A stretch of 64,000 nt of DNA from Malus domestica (Eukaryota > Streptophyta > Magnoliopsida > Rosales > Rosaceae), in assembly GCF_042453785.1 (NCBI RefSeq), contig NC_091664.1:4824501-4888500 (forward strand), written 5' to 3'. Position 1 is the stretch's first letter; every line of letters starts with the position of its first letter. Both the position numbers and the translations under genes were made by a program. Below the pieces are notes generated by a model that searched no databases, had not been told where the DNA came from, and was given only the letters and a program-made list of their open reading frames with translations. Below are positions 47,992-59,119 of the stretch, piece by piece.

Positions 47992-49753
47992 TTTTCTCCT
48001 GCAAAAATTCTTTGGTTAGGAAATCAGGGATGCAATTTTGACTACCTTTGATGTATTCGATTTCAAAATAAAAATACTTAATATTGCTTGCCATCATGCA
48101 AAAATCTGTTTTGATGCAATGTTTTGAACATTTTTTTGTAAAACATGTTTTATAGATTTGCAATCGACTCTGACTAAAAACTTTTGATTTAATAAATCAT
48201 TTTGAAATTTGCTAATGCATAATACTATAGATAATATTTCTTTCTTAATATTACTATAATTACTTTGTGTTGGATTCCATACTCCTGAATGGAAACGAAC
48301 AATTTGTTCAGGAGATCCGGAAGAGATTGACTACTTGAGAATACCTCCGTAACCAATTTCAGAAGCATCAGTTTCAACAATTTTGAATGAATTGGGAGTT
48401 GGAATGCCAAGATAGGGCAAAGTCTTAATATGTAATTTAATTTGTTTGACAATGGAAGTATGAGTATTGAACCAAGGTGAAGGATTTTCTTTTGGACGAT
48501 CAAACAAGGGTTTGCATTGTTGTTTAGGATGTGGATAAAATTCTGCAACATAATTTAAGGATCCTAAAAATTTTTGTAACTGGGTTTTATCAGTGATTTC
48601 ATCTGGGAACTTATCTGCAAACTGAATTACTCTATCTATTGGCTAAATGGTTGACTAATGGATATTGTATTCTAAAAACCTAATTTTGGTCTGAAATAAC
48701 TTAATTTTGATTGATGAGACAACTAGTCTATTTGACTTAATTATCCTAGCAAACATATTTAAGTGTTTCTAATGCTCATCTATCGATTTGGAATAAATGA
48801 GAACATCGTCAATATAAACAATTGAGAAATGACTGTATTGATTAAATATTTCATTCATGATATTTTGAAATTCTCTGGATGCATTCTTAAGATCGAATGA
48901 CATTACATTTCATTCATAATGGTCGAAAGAAGTGACAAATGTAGTTTTGTATTTGTCATCATCATGAATTTGAATCTGCCAAAATCCAGACTTCATGTCG
49001 AATTTTGAGAATATTACAGCTTGACTAAGTCTCTTAATTAAATCTCTTTTGTTAGGAATTAGATACCGTATCCATTCCAGGACTTCATTAAGAGGTTTGT
49101 AATTAATGACTAACTTAGGAGTTTCTCTTTCTAAATCAGCGTTTTTTCTGGACATAGAAAGTAGGACAAGACCAGGGTGATTTACTTTTCCTAATGATTC
49201 CTTTATTGAGAAGTTCTTGGATTTCTATTTTGCATTATTCCATAACTTCTTGACTCATTTGGATTGGTCTGGCTTTTGTTGGTATTTTCTTTTCATTAAA
49301 TTGCTTATTGTAAGGAAGTTTAACAATGAGTTGTTTTCTGTGCCAAAAACCGTTGGGAATATCCGAACAAATTTCATGAACAAGTTTATTTTGAAAGTTG
49401 TCAATGTTTTGTAACAAAGATTTATTTGTTAATTGTTCTTCAATTCCTTTGTAATTAATTTCTTCTTTTAAGAAATTAATTTGTTGTGATTTTTTGGTGA
49501 CTAGATTTATGGTTTTTGAGATACTATCTTTTTGTAATTGTCTTAATTTTTTGAGATCTGTTTCCGTGCAAAACTTAAATGTGATTTTTTGTCCTAACAT
49601 TCTAGTGGTTATACGGTCCTGGTGCACCTTAAAAGGATATATGAGAGTTATGAAAGGGGGACCTAAAATGATTGGGTCTGAAATGGTTTTAATCAAAACA
49701 AATGGGGTTTTAAAACAAACATGGGTTTTTGGGATTTCATATTTTAACTGCAT
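47992..49753 (-). pseudogene. Pararetroviral protease-reverse transcriptase-RNase H region
   Basis: In viral orientation the upstream part (49753-49240) is protease-linker-like, followed by the reverse transcriptase. Conserved segments include 'LVINYKPLNEVLEWIRYLIP' and 'SKFDMKSGFWQIQIH' (49155-48910), and the catalytic YIDD at 48805-48816. An RNase H-like part with the 'TDAS' motif lies near 48350-48375. In-frame stops include TGA at 48910-48912 and TAG at 48769-48771. The polymerase cannot be made from this copy. Confidence 0.88.
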
Positions 49754-50074
49754 TGGTGACTAGTTTGCTGCACTAAGAATTTATGTTGATTTATGAAAAT
49801 ACATAGTGGGAATTAAACCTTCTTGAATACAATTCAAATCCGCACATGAGTCAATTAAGGCAATTGTTTCTAACCGGAAATCTTCAATTATTATTTTTAT
49901 TTTAGAATACCATTTTTGGATCCTAATTTTTTGTAGTAATCCTAAAACTAGGTTTTTGGTTGGATTTTCTGTGAACTTGAATTCTGATTCTTGGTCTGAG
50001 GAATAACTATTGTGTTCTTCATCGTTATTGCTAAGGAGTGCTTGTGTTTGGATACTACTGAGATGTGAGCGAAT

Positions 50075-51620
50075 TTATATGTTTTCTGATTTTAAGGACT
50101 TAATTTCTTCCTTAATTTTGTTGACTTCTCTTTGTAGATCTTTGACCGTAATTTCTTTCTTAGCCTTATTAAACATTTCCAAGGTTGTGCTAAGACAGAT
50201 TTTTGGGGTTGCTTGTGGTTGACTAGTACTGGTTTCTTCTTGGGAGACTAACTTCTTAAGCTTGTTTAAGTAAAATGATTTTAACTCAGGGTCATCTACT
50301 TTACTAATTAACTCGATAAGAAGATTTTCTTGTTCTTCTTGTTTATTGAGGGCTGGAATTCTCTTACAACAAGTATATGTGCATCTTATCTTTATGTCAG
50401 GGGATGAAAGGCTACTTGAGGAGTGATTGAGAGAAGATGAATTAGATTCTAAATCGTCTTTGGATTGACTATGGTCTGTGTCTCTTAATTCCAAGACCTG
50501 GATTAACTCGGTTTTCTCTTCCTCATAGATTTTCAACTGGTTGATTGTTTTCTTAACTCTACATTTGTTTTCATAATGACCAAATTTGCCACACTTGTAG
50601 CAATTTCCTTTTTGTTCTTGGTTTTTGTGAGTGGAATTTTCTTGAGGGTTTCCTCTTCCACTTGCTAGACTTGGGTTTCTCGTAAAATTTATTTGTTTCA
50701 AAACCCTTATTTTTGAATTTGTTATATTTAGGGTGTCTCCTACTGGAGTATCTATTTGGGTACCTATTGTAGGCTTTTGATCTTTTCTTTTTGTTAGATG
50801 GTGCAATAGGAGGTAATTCATATTGTTCACGAAATGTTCCTAATTCGTATTTGGCTATTGACTTGTCTTTGTTGACTTGTTTTGTAATTTTCATATCAAT
50901 TCACATTTTCAATCATTCTTTCTGGATAATATTAATAATATTTCCATAAGTAAGGGTATGATATAGTATGATACCTTCTTCATTAACTAAAACGTTTCTG
51001 ATTTTATGGGCAAATAGATTTGGTAATCCATTAATGAATTTTTCTTTCCAAAATAGTTGATTACTATTTTCTCTAAGCATGACTCTGGACATGAAAACAT
51101 CTTTGTACCAGCTAAAATCACTTAAGGTTGGACATCTTAAGTTACTGAGTTGGTCATGAATCCTGAATGTGACATTACTAGGTGTCCCTATGAAATGTTC
51201 CATGATAGTGAAAAGTAATGTGTTGACTGAATCCGGGACCCCTCTTCTAATATGTTCATCGAAAACATGTGTTCCTTCTTCATTTCTTTTTACTGCATTT
51301 TTTTATTTCATTTATGGATTGTTCAATAAGATGTTTTTCCCACCAGGAATGGAGTATTCATGTAAATCTAGTGACCAAAAGGTCCACAACTTGGGTTTGA
51401 CTAAGTTATGATTGGTAATATAACTATTAGCAACCATGGAGATGTGTTGTAATTTGTTCAAAAGTTCTTGTTCTGATAATCCATCTATATTTCATTCATA
51501 GAGTTTATCAGCCGAGATTGAGAATTGGTTTTGAATGTTTCTTTCTTTAAATTGAATATCCAGAGGTGTTGGCCTTGGATACCAATTTTTGGTAAAAGTT
51601 GTCGGGTTGACTCTTTTGTT
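50075..51620 (-). pseudogene. Pararetroviral coat-like region with zinc knuckle
   Basis: Contains the CX2CX4HX4C nucleic-acid-binding knuckle at 50561-50602 (14 codons), preceded by a Lys/Arg-rich basic stretch (50600-50890) and followed by an acidic segment with Ser runs. Upstream, 'FWKEKFINGLPNLFAHKIR' matches the core of caulimovirid coat proteins. An in-frame TGA at 51492-51494 falls where a Trp is expected in the family; further stops and shifts occur up to about 52600. Confidence 0.8.
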
Positions 51621-52629
51621 TGTGATTCGTTTTAGTTCAAAATTTTGAAAAGCTTCTTCTACTTTTCTGATGGAATTTGTTTCACTCTCGCCTTCTGAAT
51701 CTCATATTGCAGAAGTTGTTTCTGGTTGAGATTCATTTGGGTATTGTAAAACATTGATTGTTTTTCTTGTTTTAACTCTTGTAACATTTAATCTATTTTT
51801 TGACTTGTGGAGATTGTTTTCAAAGCTGTTGTGCTAGATGAGGCTTCTAGGAAGTTGACTAAGGATTTTTCCTTAATTGTTGGTTTGGAATGTGAAAGTC
51901 TATCTATTTTGCTTTCTATTTTATCTAGTTGTTTTCCTATGGTGTGTAGACTCTAGTTTGTGAAATTGTTTTGTTCAATGACTGGCCTGACTCCTACATC
52001 TTTTTTGGGAAGTTTGAAAGGAGTGGCTGGTACATGTGTGTTTGCGGTTGTGATTAAAATTGTTTATTGTGGAGGGTGACTAGAGGAGACTATGATTTTG
52101 TCTTCTTTGACCCAATTTTCTTTGGTGATGACTTCTAACTTCTTTTCAAACTCGTAATATTTTTCAACGAAATCGAAGAAAAATACTTCAAATCTGTGTT
52201 TTTTTCATGAAATTGGTCCATTTATTGTAAATGTCCAATTTTTGTTCTTTTCTATTTTCCCTAAAGATGTTTCTTCTAGGAATGTTTTCTATTGCTTCGA
52301 TGTCAGCATTGAGTTTCTTCCATTGAATTTTGAATGGTTTGTTTAGGACTAGTAGTTGGTGGTTGACTTGATTTGCTTCGAAATCATATTCTGTTTGAGA
52401 GGTTTGTTCTCCTTGATTTTGGGTGTTAGGTTGGTATCCTGGATGAGTAACCTGAGAGGTTGTTTATACTGATTTTAACTTCATATTGATCAAATCATTA
52501 ATTAATTATTGTTGGGTAAATACTAAGCTATTATCTATTGATTTTAATTTTCTATTGACTAAAGAATTAATTAAATCTTGATCCCGACCCACCATATCGG
52601 CTGATGTGGATCTAGAAAAAGAATTCCTA

Positions 52630-52951
52630 GTGGGTTCTAAAGATTTGTGTAACACTAGATTTCCTAGCTGGAGGGTTGAAATTGATTTTAACTATTCTGT
52701 CAAAATATTGTTCTATGTTGTCTAGGTTGACTAAGCTATTTTGTATGCTTACTGGTTTGCTTTCATTGATCAAGCACCAATATGAAGGTAGACTGATATT
52801 TGACCATTTGATAGTTTTGGGTATTTTAATGTTGACATTTTCTTGATTGGTTTGTATTAAGAGTGTGTGGTCTCGAGGACTTTTAACTAAGGCTTGGAAA
52901 TTCATGTTTATTCTTGTGACTTTGTAATAAACTTTAAAAATTAAGGCTAAT
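52630..52951 (-). pseudogene. Movement protein, downstream part (after insertion)
   Basis: The frame continues the movement protein from the other side of the 1.64-kb insertion. The 160-codon ORF at 52627-53109 is chimeric: its first ~50 codons come from the inserted LTR-like element. Confidence 0.7.
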
Positions 52952-52956
52952 GGTTG

Positions 52957-54600
52957 TGTTCGTGGCAGGAATTCCTGTCGGGGATATTTCCTGGCCGGCG
53001 AGCACACAGCTCCCTTGGAGGTTGGCGCCGGTTGAGGGCTGCTGTCGGGCTTCTGCTTTCCTGTCGGGCTTTGTCGGGCAAGTCTCGTCGGGCAAGACTC
53101 TTCGGGCAAGGCTTAAAGAGAAGGACAGCGTTAACTTTGAGAGGTGCCTTTGTGGGGCCTTAGGTGTAGGCCTTGAGGCTCTCAATCAAGGTTAACATTT
53201 TGGTGCTCAGGCGTGCCACTGCCATCTTCATTATGGCAGATGTCGAATAGATGTCAAGTTTTAGTTGTGAATATGCATACGCCCGAGAAACTGTGTTGGA
53301 TATAACAGGTGCCTTTGTGGGGCCTTAGGTATAGGCCTTGAGGCTTCCTGTCAAACTAAACCAGTGCTTGAGCATATTATATCTGGTCTTTATGGTTGTC
53401 GGGGTCTTATCACTATTATATTTCTGATTATCCGAGTCTGAGAGGTAGAGCGAACCCAAATAGGTGCCTTTGTGAGGCCTTAGGTGTAGGCCTTGAGGCT
53501 TCCCATTAGAGTCTGTTCTTATACTCAAACCATCTAGACCGCAGAATAGAATAAATCCAAATAAGTGCCTTTGTGGGGCCTTAGGTGTAGGCCTTGAGGC
53601 TTCCTATCAGAATCCATTCTATACTTAAGCGTTCTATAATAATCATGATATAATAGAAAGAAAACTAGAAGGTAGGTCGATTACTTGCGCCCTAAGTAAC
53701 TTCAGACTTCTCGTTTATCAAGGATTGTCGTGGATGGGTTAAGTCCACATAAAGTTCTTTTTTATGCCTTGAGGCCAAGGACTTTTAAACTAATCAGATT
53801 TACATGCCTGCGGGCTTAGGACTTGGATCTGATTTAAGCATTGAAGATATATTTAAATCGGATCCAAGTATTGAGAAAGCTTTGTCATCGTGATTTTGCT
53901 AGAAACAACTTGCATATAACTAAAAATATACAACATATTGCTAGACTTTAAAGAAAGAGAAGACAAAGACAGAGCAAAGCAGGTCGGGCAAGATTAAACC
54001 TTATCAATTAAGGCTGATCGTCTTGCAGGTCCCTATCTTTGTAGTTCTGTCAAAGGTCTGAAAGCTTAGAGGTGGAGAGGGGAAAGGAGAATACAAAAGG
54101 TGAATCGATACTACAACAAGTTTGAACAAGGTAGCAGAGCTATTACAGAGTTTAGGAGAAAAGATTATCCCGAGGGGGATGAAAGCTTGGGCTGACTACA
54201 GCTTCGTTTTGAAAGGCAAATCTGGCTTTTTGAGCAGAGTTTGTGCTTTTGTTTGTTTGTTTGAGTGTCTTTATTCCTGTCTTCTCTTCCTCCTTTTATA
54301 GACGACTCGGTTTGGCTCCTGTAGCGACAGCTTTGTCCGAATGCGGTCTGAGGGTGATGACTCATCAGCTTTATTACATGTAATGCCACCATAAAGTACT
54401 TTATGGGCTGTGCAGTCTGATCAGTCTACACCACTTGGTCCTTGGGTAGGTAGACAAGTGGCCTTTGTGAATTGTATCAAGTCAGAAAGGGCCCTTTCCT
54501 GCTTTCCCAAGTTTCGGCCGGGCTTTGATCTTCTATTCCTCCAGGCCTCCTTTTGGGCCTACTCCATCCTTGGGCCAAAAATCAAGTTTTAATCCAAACA
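52957..54600. mobile_element. Solo-LTR-like insertion in the movement-protein gene
   Basis: 1,644 bp beginning TGTTCG and ending CCAAACA, i.e. TG...CA termini, flanked by the perfect 5-bp duplication GGTTG at 52952-52956 and 54601-54605. No internal retrotransposon coding region, primer-binding site or second LTR is visible, so a solo LTR formed by recombination is the simplest reading. It contains four dispersed copies of a 38-bp motif (separate entry). Orientation and lineage not determined. Confidence 0.85.
53142..53605 (+). repeat. Four spaced copies of a 38-bp motif
   Basis: GTGCCTTTGTGGGGCCTTAG and the following TAGGCCTTGAGGCTT occur near 53143, 53311, 53463 and 53567, at unequal spacing (168, 152 and 104 bp), with unrelated sequence between. 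They lie inside the solo-LTR-like element. Confidence 0.85.
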
Positions 54601-54605
54601 GGTTG

Positions 54606-55065
54606 GACTCTTTCAAGAACTTGGTACAATGAGGTTTTGATGTTTAATGTGAGTGCTTTCAGTATGTGAGGATCTGAAAGACTTATCGTGAGATCTGAGA
54701 AACAATCAAAATGAATTGGTCCGTTGTAAAGGCTTGACTCAATCATTCCAAGAATGCTATCATTGAAGTCAATGAATCTTGCATCTCGGAGACATAACAA
54801 AATAGAGGTATTGAGGCTTCTTCTTGTTAAGGGCTTGACTGCTATTTGGACTAGACCTATGTGAATGTAATTGTAACCATCTTTTCTATGAGTTTTAATT
54901 TGTTCTTGTGTGAATAACTGACAAGTCTCATGTTCTTTACAAAGAGCATAAGCTTTTTCAACTGTTTTGACGTGATGTTCACTTCTAAAAGAGGCTTTTG
55001 ACCATTTCTTTTTGTAAATGTTTTTACTAGAAACCTTGGGGATATTCCAATCTCCAAAGTCGACC
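54606..55065 (-). pseudogene. Movement protein (30K superfamily), upstream part
   Basis: In one open frame the segment carries the conserved core of caulimovirid movement proteins: 'YIHIGLVQIAVKP', 'LCLRDARFIDFNDS' and 'LSDPHILKALTLNIKT'. These proteins enlarge plasmodesmata for cell-to-cell spread. The frame is cut at 54605 by the LTR-like insertion, and the rest lies at 52630-52951. Confidence 0.88.
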
Positions 55066-55356
55066 GTGTGAACTCAAAGAAAGTTTTTATTGGGAAATTA
55101 TGGAAATTCCAAACTTGAAACCTTCCTCCTGCGGAGTCCACTTCTTATAGAATTGGAAAAAGATCTTGGGTGATTTGCTTTTACTATTGATGAATGATGA
55201 CTTGCTTTCACTATTGCTGAACAGTGAAATTTGTTGGAATAATTGATGCTTTCATTGTAGAATATGGATGATTGAATGACTCTAAACTTTGTCAGAATCA
55301 TTGGCAGGAACGTGCTGGCTCATTGAATAATTCCATGCTTTGTAGGAATTATTGGT
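55066..55356 (-). repeat. Pararetrovirus terminal direct repeat, right copy
   Basis: The counterpart of 45892-46182, equal in length (291 bp). It leads directly into the movement-protein region. Immediately outside, at 55357-55385, is a TG/TA microsatellite. Confidence 0.9.
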
Positions 55357-55864
55357 ATGTGTGTGTATATATATATATAAATAAATATAAAAGATAATTC
55401 CAAATTGAATATCTCTTGATCCCATATGAGATCCAGTTCTACACCCTAGCACTGAACAAACGAATAGAAATTGAACTTCACTTCGCGGGAATGGCATCAT
55501 TTATTAAGAAGTGCTAGCGTTGACGAGATGAGCTTGGTTCTTTTTAACGCGCAATCGCTTGACAATACATGCTTCAAGACACTCTTTTTTCTCATAAACA
55601 CCAATTACCACTGTCGCTTGGTATTATAACAGCAGGCACATAATCTGTGCCGTATGATCATATTGCTGACTAGGCAAAATTACATATCGACGGATCAAAT
55701 AAAAGGGGCAGGAATCCCACAAAATGCATTATAAATTCTTAAATACGTACTGGTATGCACTTAGTATGAACATATATAATAAATACATAAATACGTACGT
55801 GCGTGTACTTAGTATGAACGTATATAATTCAACCTATCAACTAATCCATCAAGTTGATACATGT
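55357..55864. other. 3' flank of the BBX gene
   Basis: A (TG)n(TA)n run at 55357-55380, then AT-rich DNA expected to include the BBX 3' UTR. Nothing else recognised. Confidence 0.5.
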
Positions 55865-58603
55865 CTAAAATCTGCCGAGGTCAGGAACAGTGAAATACTC
55901 ATCATCGTCATCTGGGATTTCAATCCTAGGCTTCTTCTGCGGACTGCTCGATTTAGGGGGTCTGTAGGAGGTAAAATTGCTAGACTCCGGTGCTGGGAGC
56001 TGCGGAACTTCAGCTGCTGCCGGTGCCTCCTGAGGATACTGATCACCGAAAATACCCATGTCTGCTATCCATTCGAGCTCTCCAAACTCAAGCGAATCCT
56101 TCTGAAGAAAGCACAGTCCAGAGTTTCTCAAGGTTAGGGATAGATGAAAGAAAAGGCAAACAACTTATCAACAATGTTGGCATCAATTTTATATAAATGT
56201 TTTTTCTATACTGACTTCACCCGAACAACTGCCTGAACTCCATCCCAACTAAGCAATGACCTATTTAGAGCTATCAACTTATTGAAGTCATATAATCTCG
56301 TATAATCGTGCATATATGCTCTATGAATGATCAAACTAAAATAGCGATGAGAAAAAGAAAAGTGAACTCAATTAAAATTATCCTCTACTTCTATCTTGGA
56401 AGTCCAAAAAACTCATGAAGTTTCTGTACTCTCCCTGGTTTATATACAGTAGATAAATAATTAATTTCAAACCCTGACTTCCACGGATATTATGATAACG
56501 CCCATTTCTCTGGTCTTTCAACAGAAAAAGGGTAAGTTCTGGTGCATCTTTCAATGCTGTTTCTACGTGTTCAATTGAAACCATGCTATTCTGTGAGAAG
56601 ACAATTGTGTAATTATAATCATTATGAGTAAAGCATAACATCCAAATGTGTAGGGATCTTTCTAACCTTGTCAGAAGATTCAAAATCTGATAATTGCAGT
56701 AAGTCATCAACACCCCAAGGTGATGAGATGCCTGAAGCCTGTGGTGCTGAGACTTTTGTTGAAATCTTCTGTGCACCTTGATTGGATGGCTCCAAGCTAC
56801 TCGTTTCAGCTTCCTTAGTACTACTGGAGGCCAATGGCACTCGGATTCCTGTGGCAAGGAACCTCTGGTGGTTTGCAGAGAGGCTATTGGCTGAATGAAT
56901 TGGTTCATCACAATCCTGACAAAAGAGGGCTCTGTCTTCTACGCAGAATATAAAAGCTATCTTATCCTGCAAATCAGAATATATGTGTGAGAGGGGGAGA
57001 TTGAAATTTGAGCAATTACTTCAAGAGAATTTAACAAACTCATCAGAATCCAGTGATGCTAAGACAGATTTAAAACGAAACCTTATTTATCTTTCAAGAA
57101 CTCTTACGTGAGTTTCTTGTTGTTCATTAGTAATTGAGATGAAGACGGTTGATTTCAAGAAAGCAGAAATAAACCAAGAGGAAAGCTCAAATGTGGCTTA
57201 AGAAATTCAAGCTGATCATCTTGCATAGTCTGCTACTACAGTAATTATAAGAACCCGTCAGCCTTTGATTCCCTGATTCTGCTCATCTTACGGAGCTGTC
57301 GAAACATCTCTGTCTACCCCCCACTATGTTTAACTCGGAAGAAAGAGTAAAACGCCCTGGAATATAGTTATAAATGATGTACCATAAATTATAAATCCTT
57401 CCTGAATTACAGCAAAACCTAAGACTACTCGAGTAATTTCAGAATAACACTTTCTCTAATTGCCTTACCTTTCCCTACTCTCCAACGCATCAATGAATTT
57501 TTTTCTCATCTTCTCCATGACTCAAACCATGGTCCACAACAAGGACTAAATTGTACCCTTTGTGCTTAAGAATTAAAAGGCACCTTTTACTTTCCAATTC
57601 AATAAAAAAATTCCTGATTATGGATCAATCATTATTAAATTTGACGAATCGACATTCTCAGAATCCACAAGGCTGGACATCTACTCAGCCATTAGCTGAC
57701 TTGCATTGCAAGTAGCGAACAAACTCTCAAAATCCCCATGACTCAACCATTCACTGACTTACATTGCAAGTAGTGAACAAACACTTCATTCACTAGCAAC
57801 ATACACTTCACAAATTAGAAATGACTACTTTCATATGCACAAAAATTAATCATCAGTTGAGTTGCGCTCATCTGTATGGCGTCCGCATCACTCCATATAA
57901 CTAATCAACCTGCTTAGCCCAAAAGCCGGTCACACCTAAGCGGACTATGTTGAGAACATAAAGTTTCAAACCGGGCCAATCATATCGTACTTATAATTTT
58001 ACTCGAAAGAAAATTATACTACTAAGTTATTGGGAGTTTTAACAAAACTCTCTTGTACTGTTCACTTTTAACGAAAACCCATATTTTTACCTTTCTTGGT
58101 ACTATTCACTTACCCTTTTATTTGTCATTTTTCATTAAAACTAACGTTTTTGAGTCATTTTCGTTAATTTTCCTTATTAGATATTGGAAACCTCTACCCA
58201 TTGTCACTTGGTTTCGGGTTTAGTTAAGAATTGGATGCTCCAACTCCAACACTCTTAGCACCCTTAGACCTATCTCAATCCGGCTCACCCTTTACATTCA
58301 TCAAATCTAAATACATAATTAACTAATATCAGGAACTAAAACCCCAAACAAAAACATAAAAATTGGAAATTGGGAAATTAATCAACACATAGAAAGAAAA
58401 TGGGAAGTGAAAATAATTACTTGGCAAATGTCGCATTTAGGAAGCTTGTTGGAGAGGCTCTGAAGGAGCAGCCTCTGGTGTTTGCTTGCAAGCTTATTCG
58501 CTGCGTGTACTTCAACGTCGCATTTGGCGCACAGAGCCGCCTCGTCGGCGCAACAAATCACCGTCGCCGGCGCCTTCTCGCACACATCACACTGAATCTT
58601 CAT
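55865..58603 (-). CDS. BBX24: Double B-box zinc-finger protein, BBX24/BBX25 (STO/STH) type
   Basis: Exons (minus): 58421-58603, 56667-56966, 55865-56101; introns GT-AG and phase 0, giving 239 residues. B-box 1 starts at Cys5 ('CDVCEKAPATVICC...CDVEVHAANKL'). B-box 2 starts at 'CDICQ' (residues 57-61) and continues in exon 2 ('FCQDCDEPIHSANSL'), so intron 1 cuts B-box 2. There is no CCT domain. The C-terminus has 'LEFGELEWIADMGIFG', a basic patch and a terminal 'VPDLG', the VP motif by which this clade binds COP1. Family members act in the nucleus downstream of phytochrome and UVR8, modulating HY5 output. The true start is the ATG at 58603. BBX24 and BBX25 are hard to separate by eye, so the symbol is provisional. 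Intron 1 carries a MULE-type MITE. Confidence 0.93.
58032..58174. mobile_element. MULE-type MITE in BBX intron 1
   Basis: Second copy of the family at 33369, with ends GGGAGTTTTAACAAAAC and TTAATTTTCCT and internal TTGGTACTATTCACTT. The 9-bp duplication is not preserved. Confidence 0.7.
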
Positions 58604-58860
58604 CTTCAACGATTCAATCCTGTAGATTTATCAGATTTCTTCCACCTACCCACAACTCTGTTTCCAGAAAAAAAAAAAAAAATCCCAGAAGCAAGTGAGA
58701 AAGTTGTAAAACTGCCAGACAATTCAAGGGAGTGTGATCAAAATTCCAAAGATCAAAGCTTTCCCAGAAAGTCCAAACAGATTATCTATGGAAAATCCTC
58801 CTGAAGAGAGAGAGAGAGAGAGGAGAGAGGAGAGAGAGAGGATTGTGTTGTTGGTAAGAA
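58604..58860 (-). promoter_or_regulatory. BBX 5' leader with GA tract
   Basis: A (GA)n/GGAGA run at 58806-58842 lies about 200 bp upstream of the ATG, read as CT on the gene strand. An A run at 58668-58681 falls between. Transcription start not determined. Confidence 0.5.
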
Positions 58861-59119
58861 GATAGAGGATTTGTTAGGCAAGTCAAGTAATTGGCGGAGG
58901 AGATTTCTGGAGAAAGGTGTGAGATTTGGAGAGGTTTTTGTGGTGATTGTGTTGGCGGCAGGGATAAGGATCTGGGATCTTCTTTTGTGTTTCAAATTCA
59001 AGACAATTGGGAGATATCACAGCACTTGTGGGGCCCGCCGGCTTCTGTCTTGTGGCTGTAGAGCCATTGACACCTGACGGTGGTTAGTACCACATCTCTT
59101 TCTCAAGACCAAATCTTCT

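Larger units (their letters stand above)
45892..55356 (-). mobile_element. Endogenous pararetrovirus (Caulimoviridae-like), degenerate
   Basis: Read on the minus strand, the order is movement protein, coat-like region with zinc knuckle, aspartic-protease-like region, reverse transcriptase, RNase H, then further ORFs. This is the gene order of petuvirus- or florendovirus-like plant pararetroviruses. The movement-protein homology separates it from an LTR retrotransposon. All reading frames carry stops and shifts, so it is an old, non-functional copy. It is bounded by 291-bp direct repeats. After subtracting the inserted LTR-like element and the internal duplication it is about 7.4 kb, near one genome length. 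The genus is not resolved. Confidence 0.85.

Noticed and set aside
53142..53605. Spaced 38-bp repeats as a CRISPR-like array
   Set aside because: Spacing is 168, 152 and 104 bp, copies are imperfect, and they lie inside an LTR-like insertion of a plant genome.
45892..55356. LTR retrotransposon interpretation of the flanking repeats
   Set aside because: The terminal repeats lack TG...CA ends and a flanking TSD, the first ORF starts inside the repeat, and a movement protein is present, so a pararetrovirus fits better. I did not find a clear tRNA-Met primer site by eye, which leaves some doubt.
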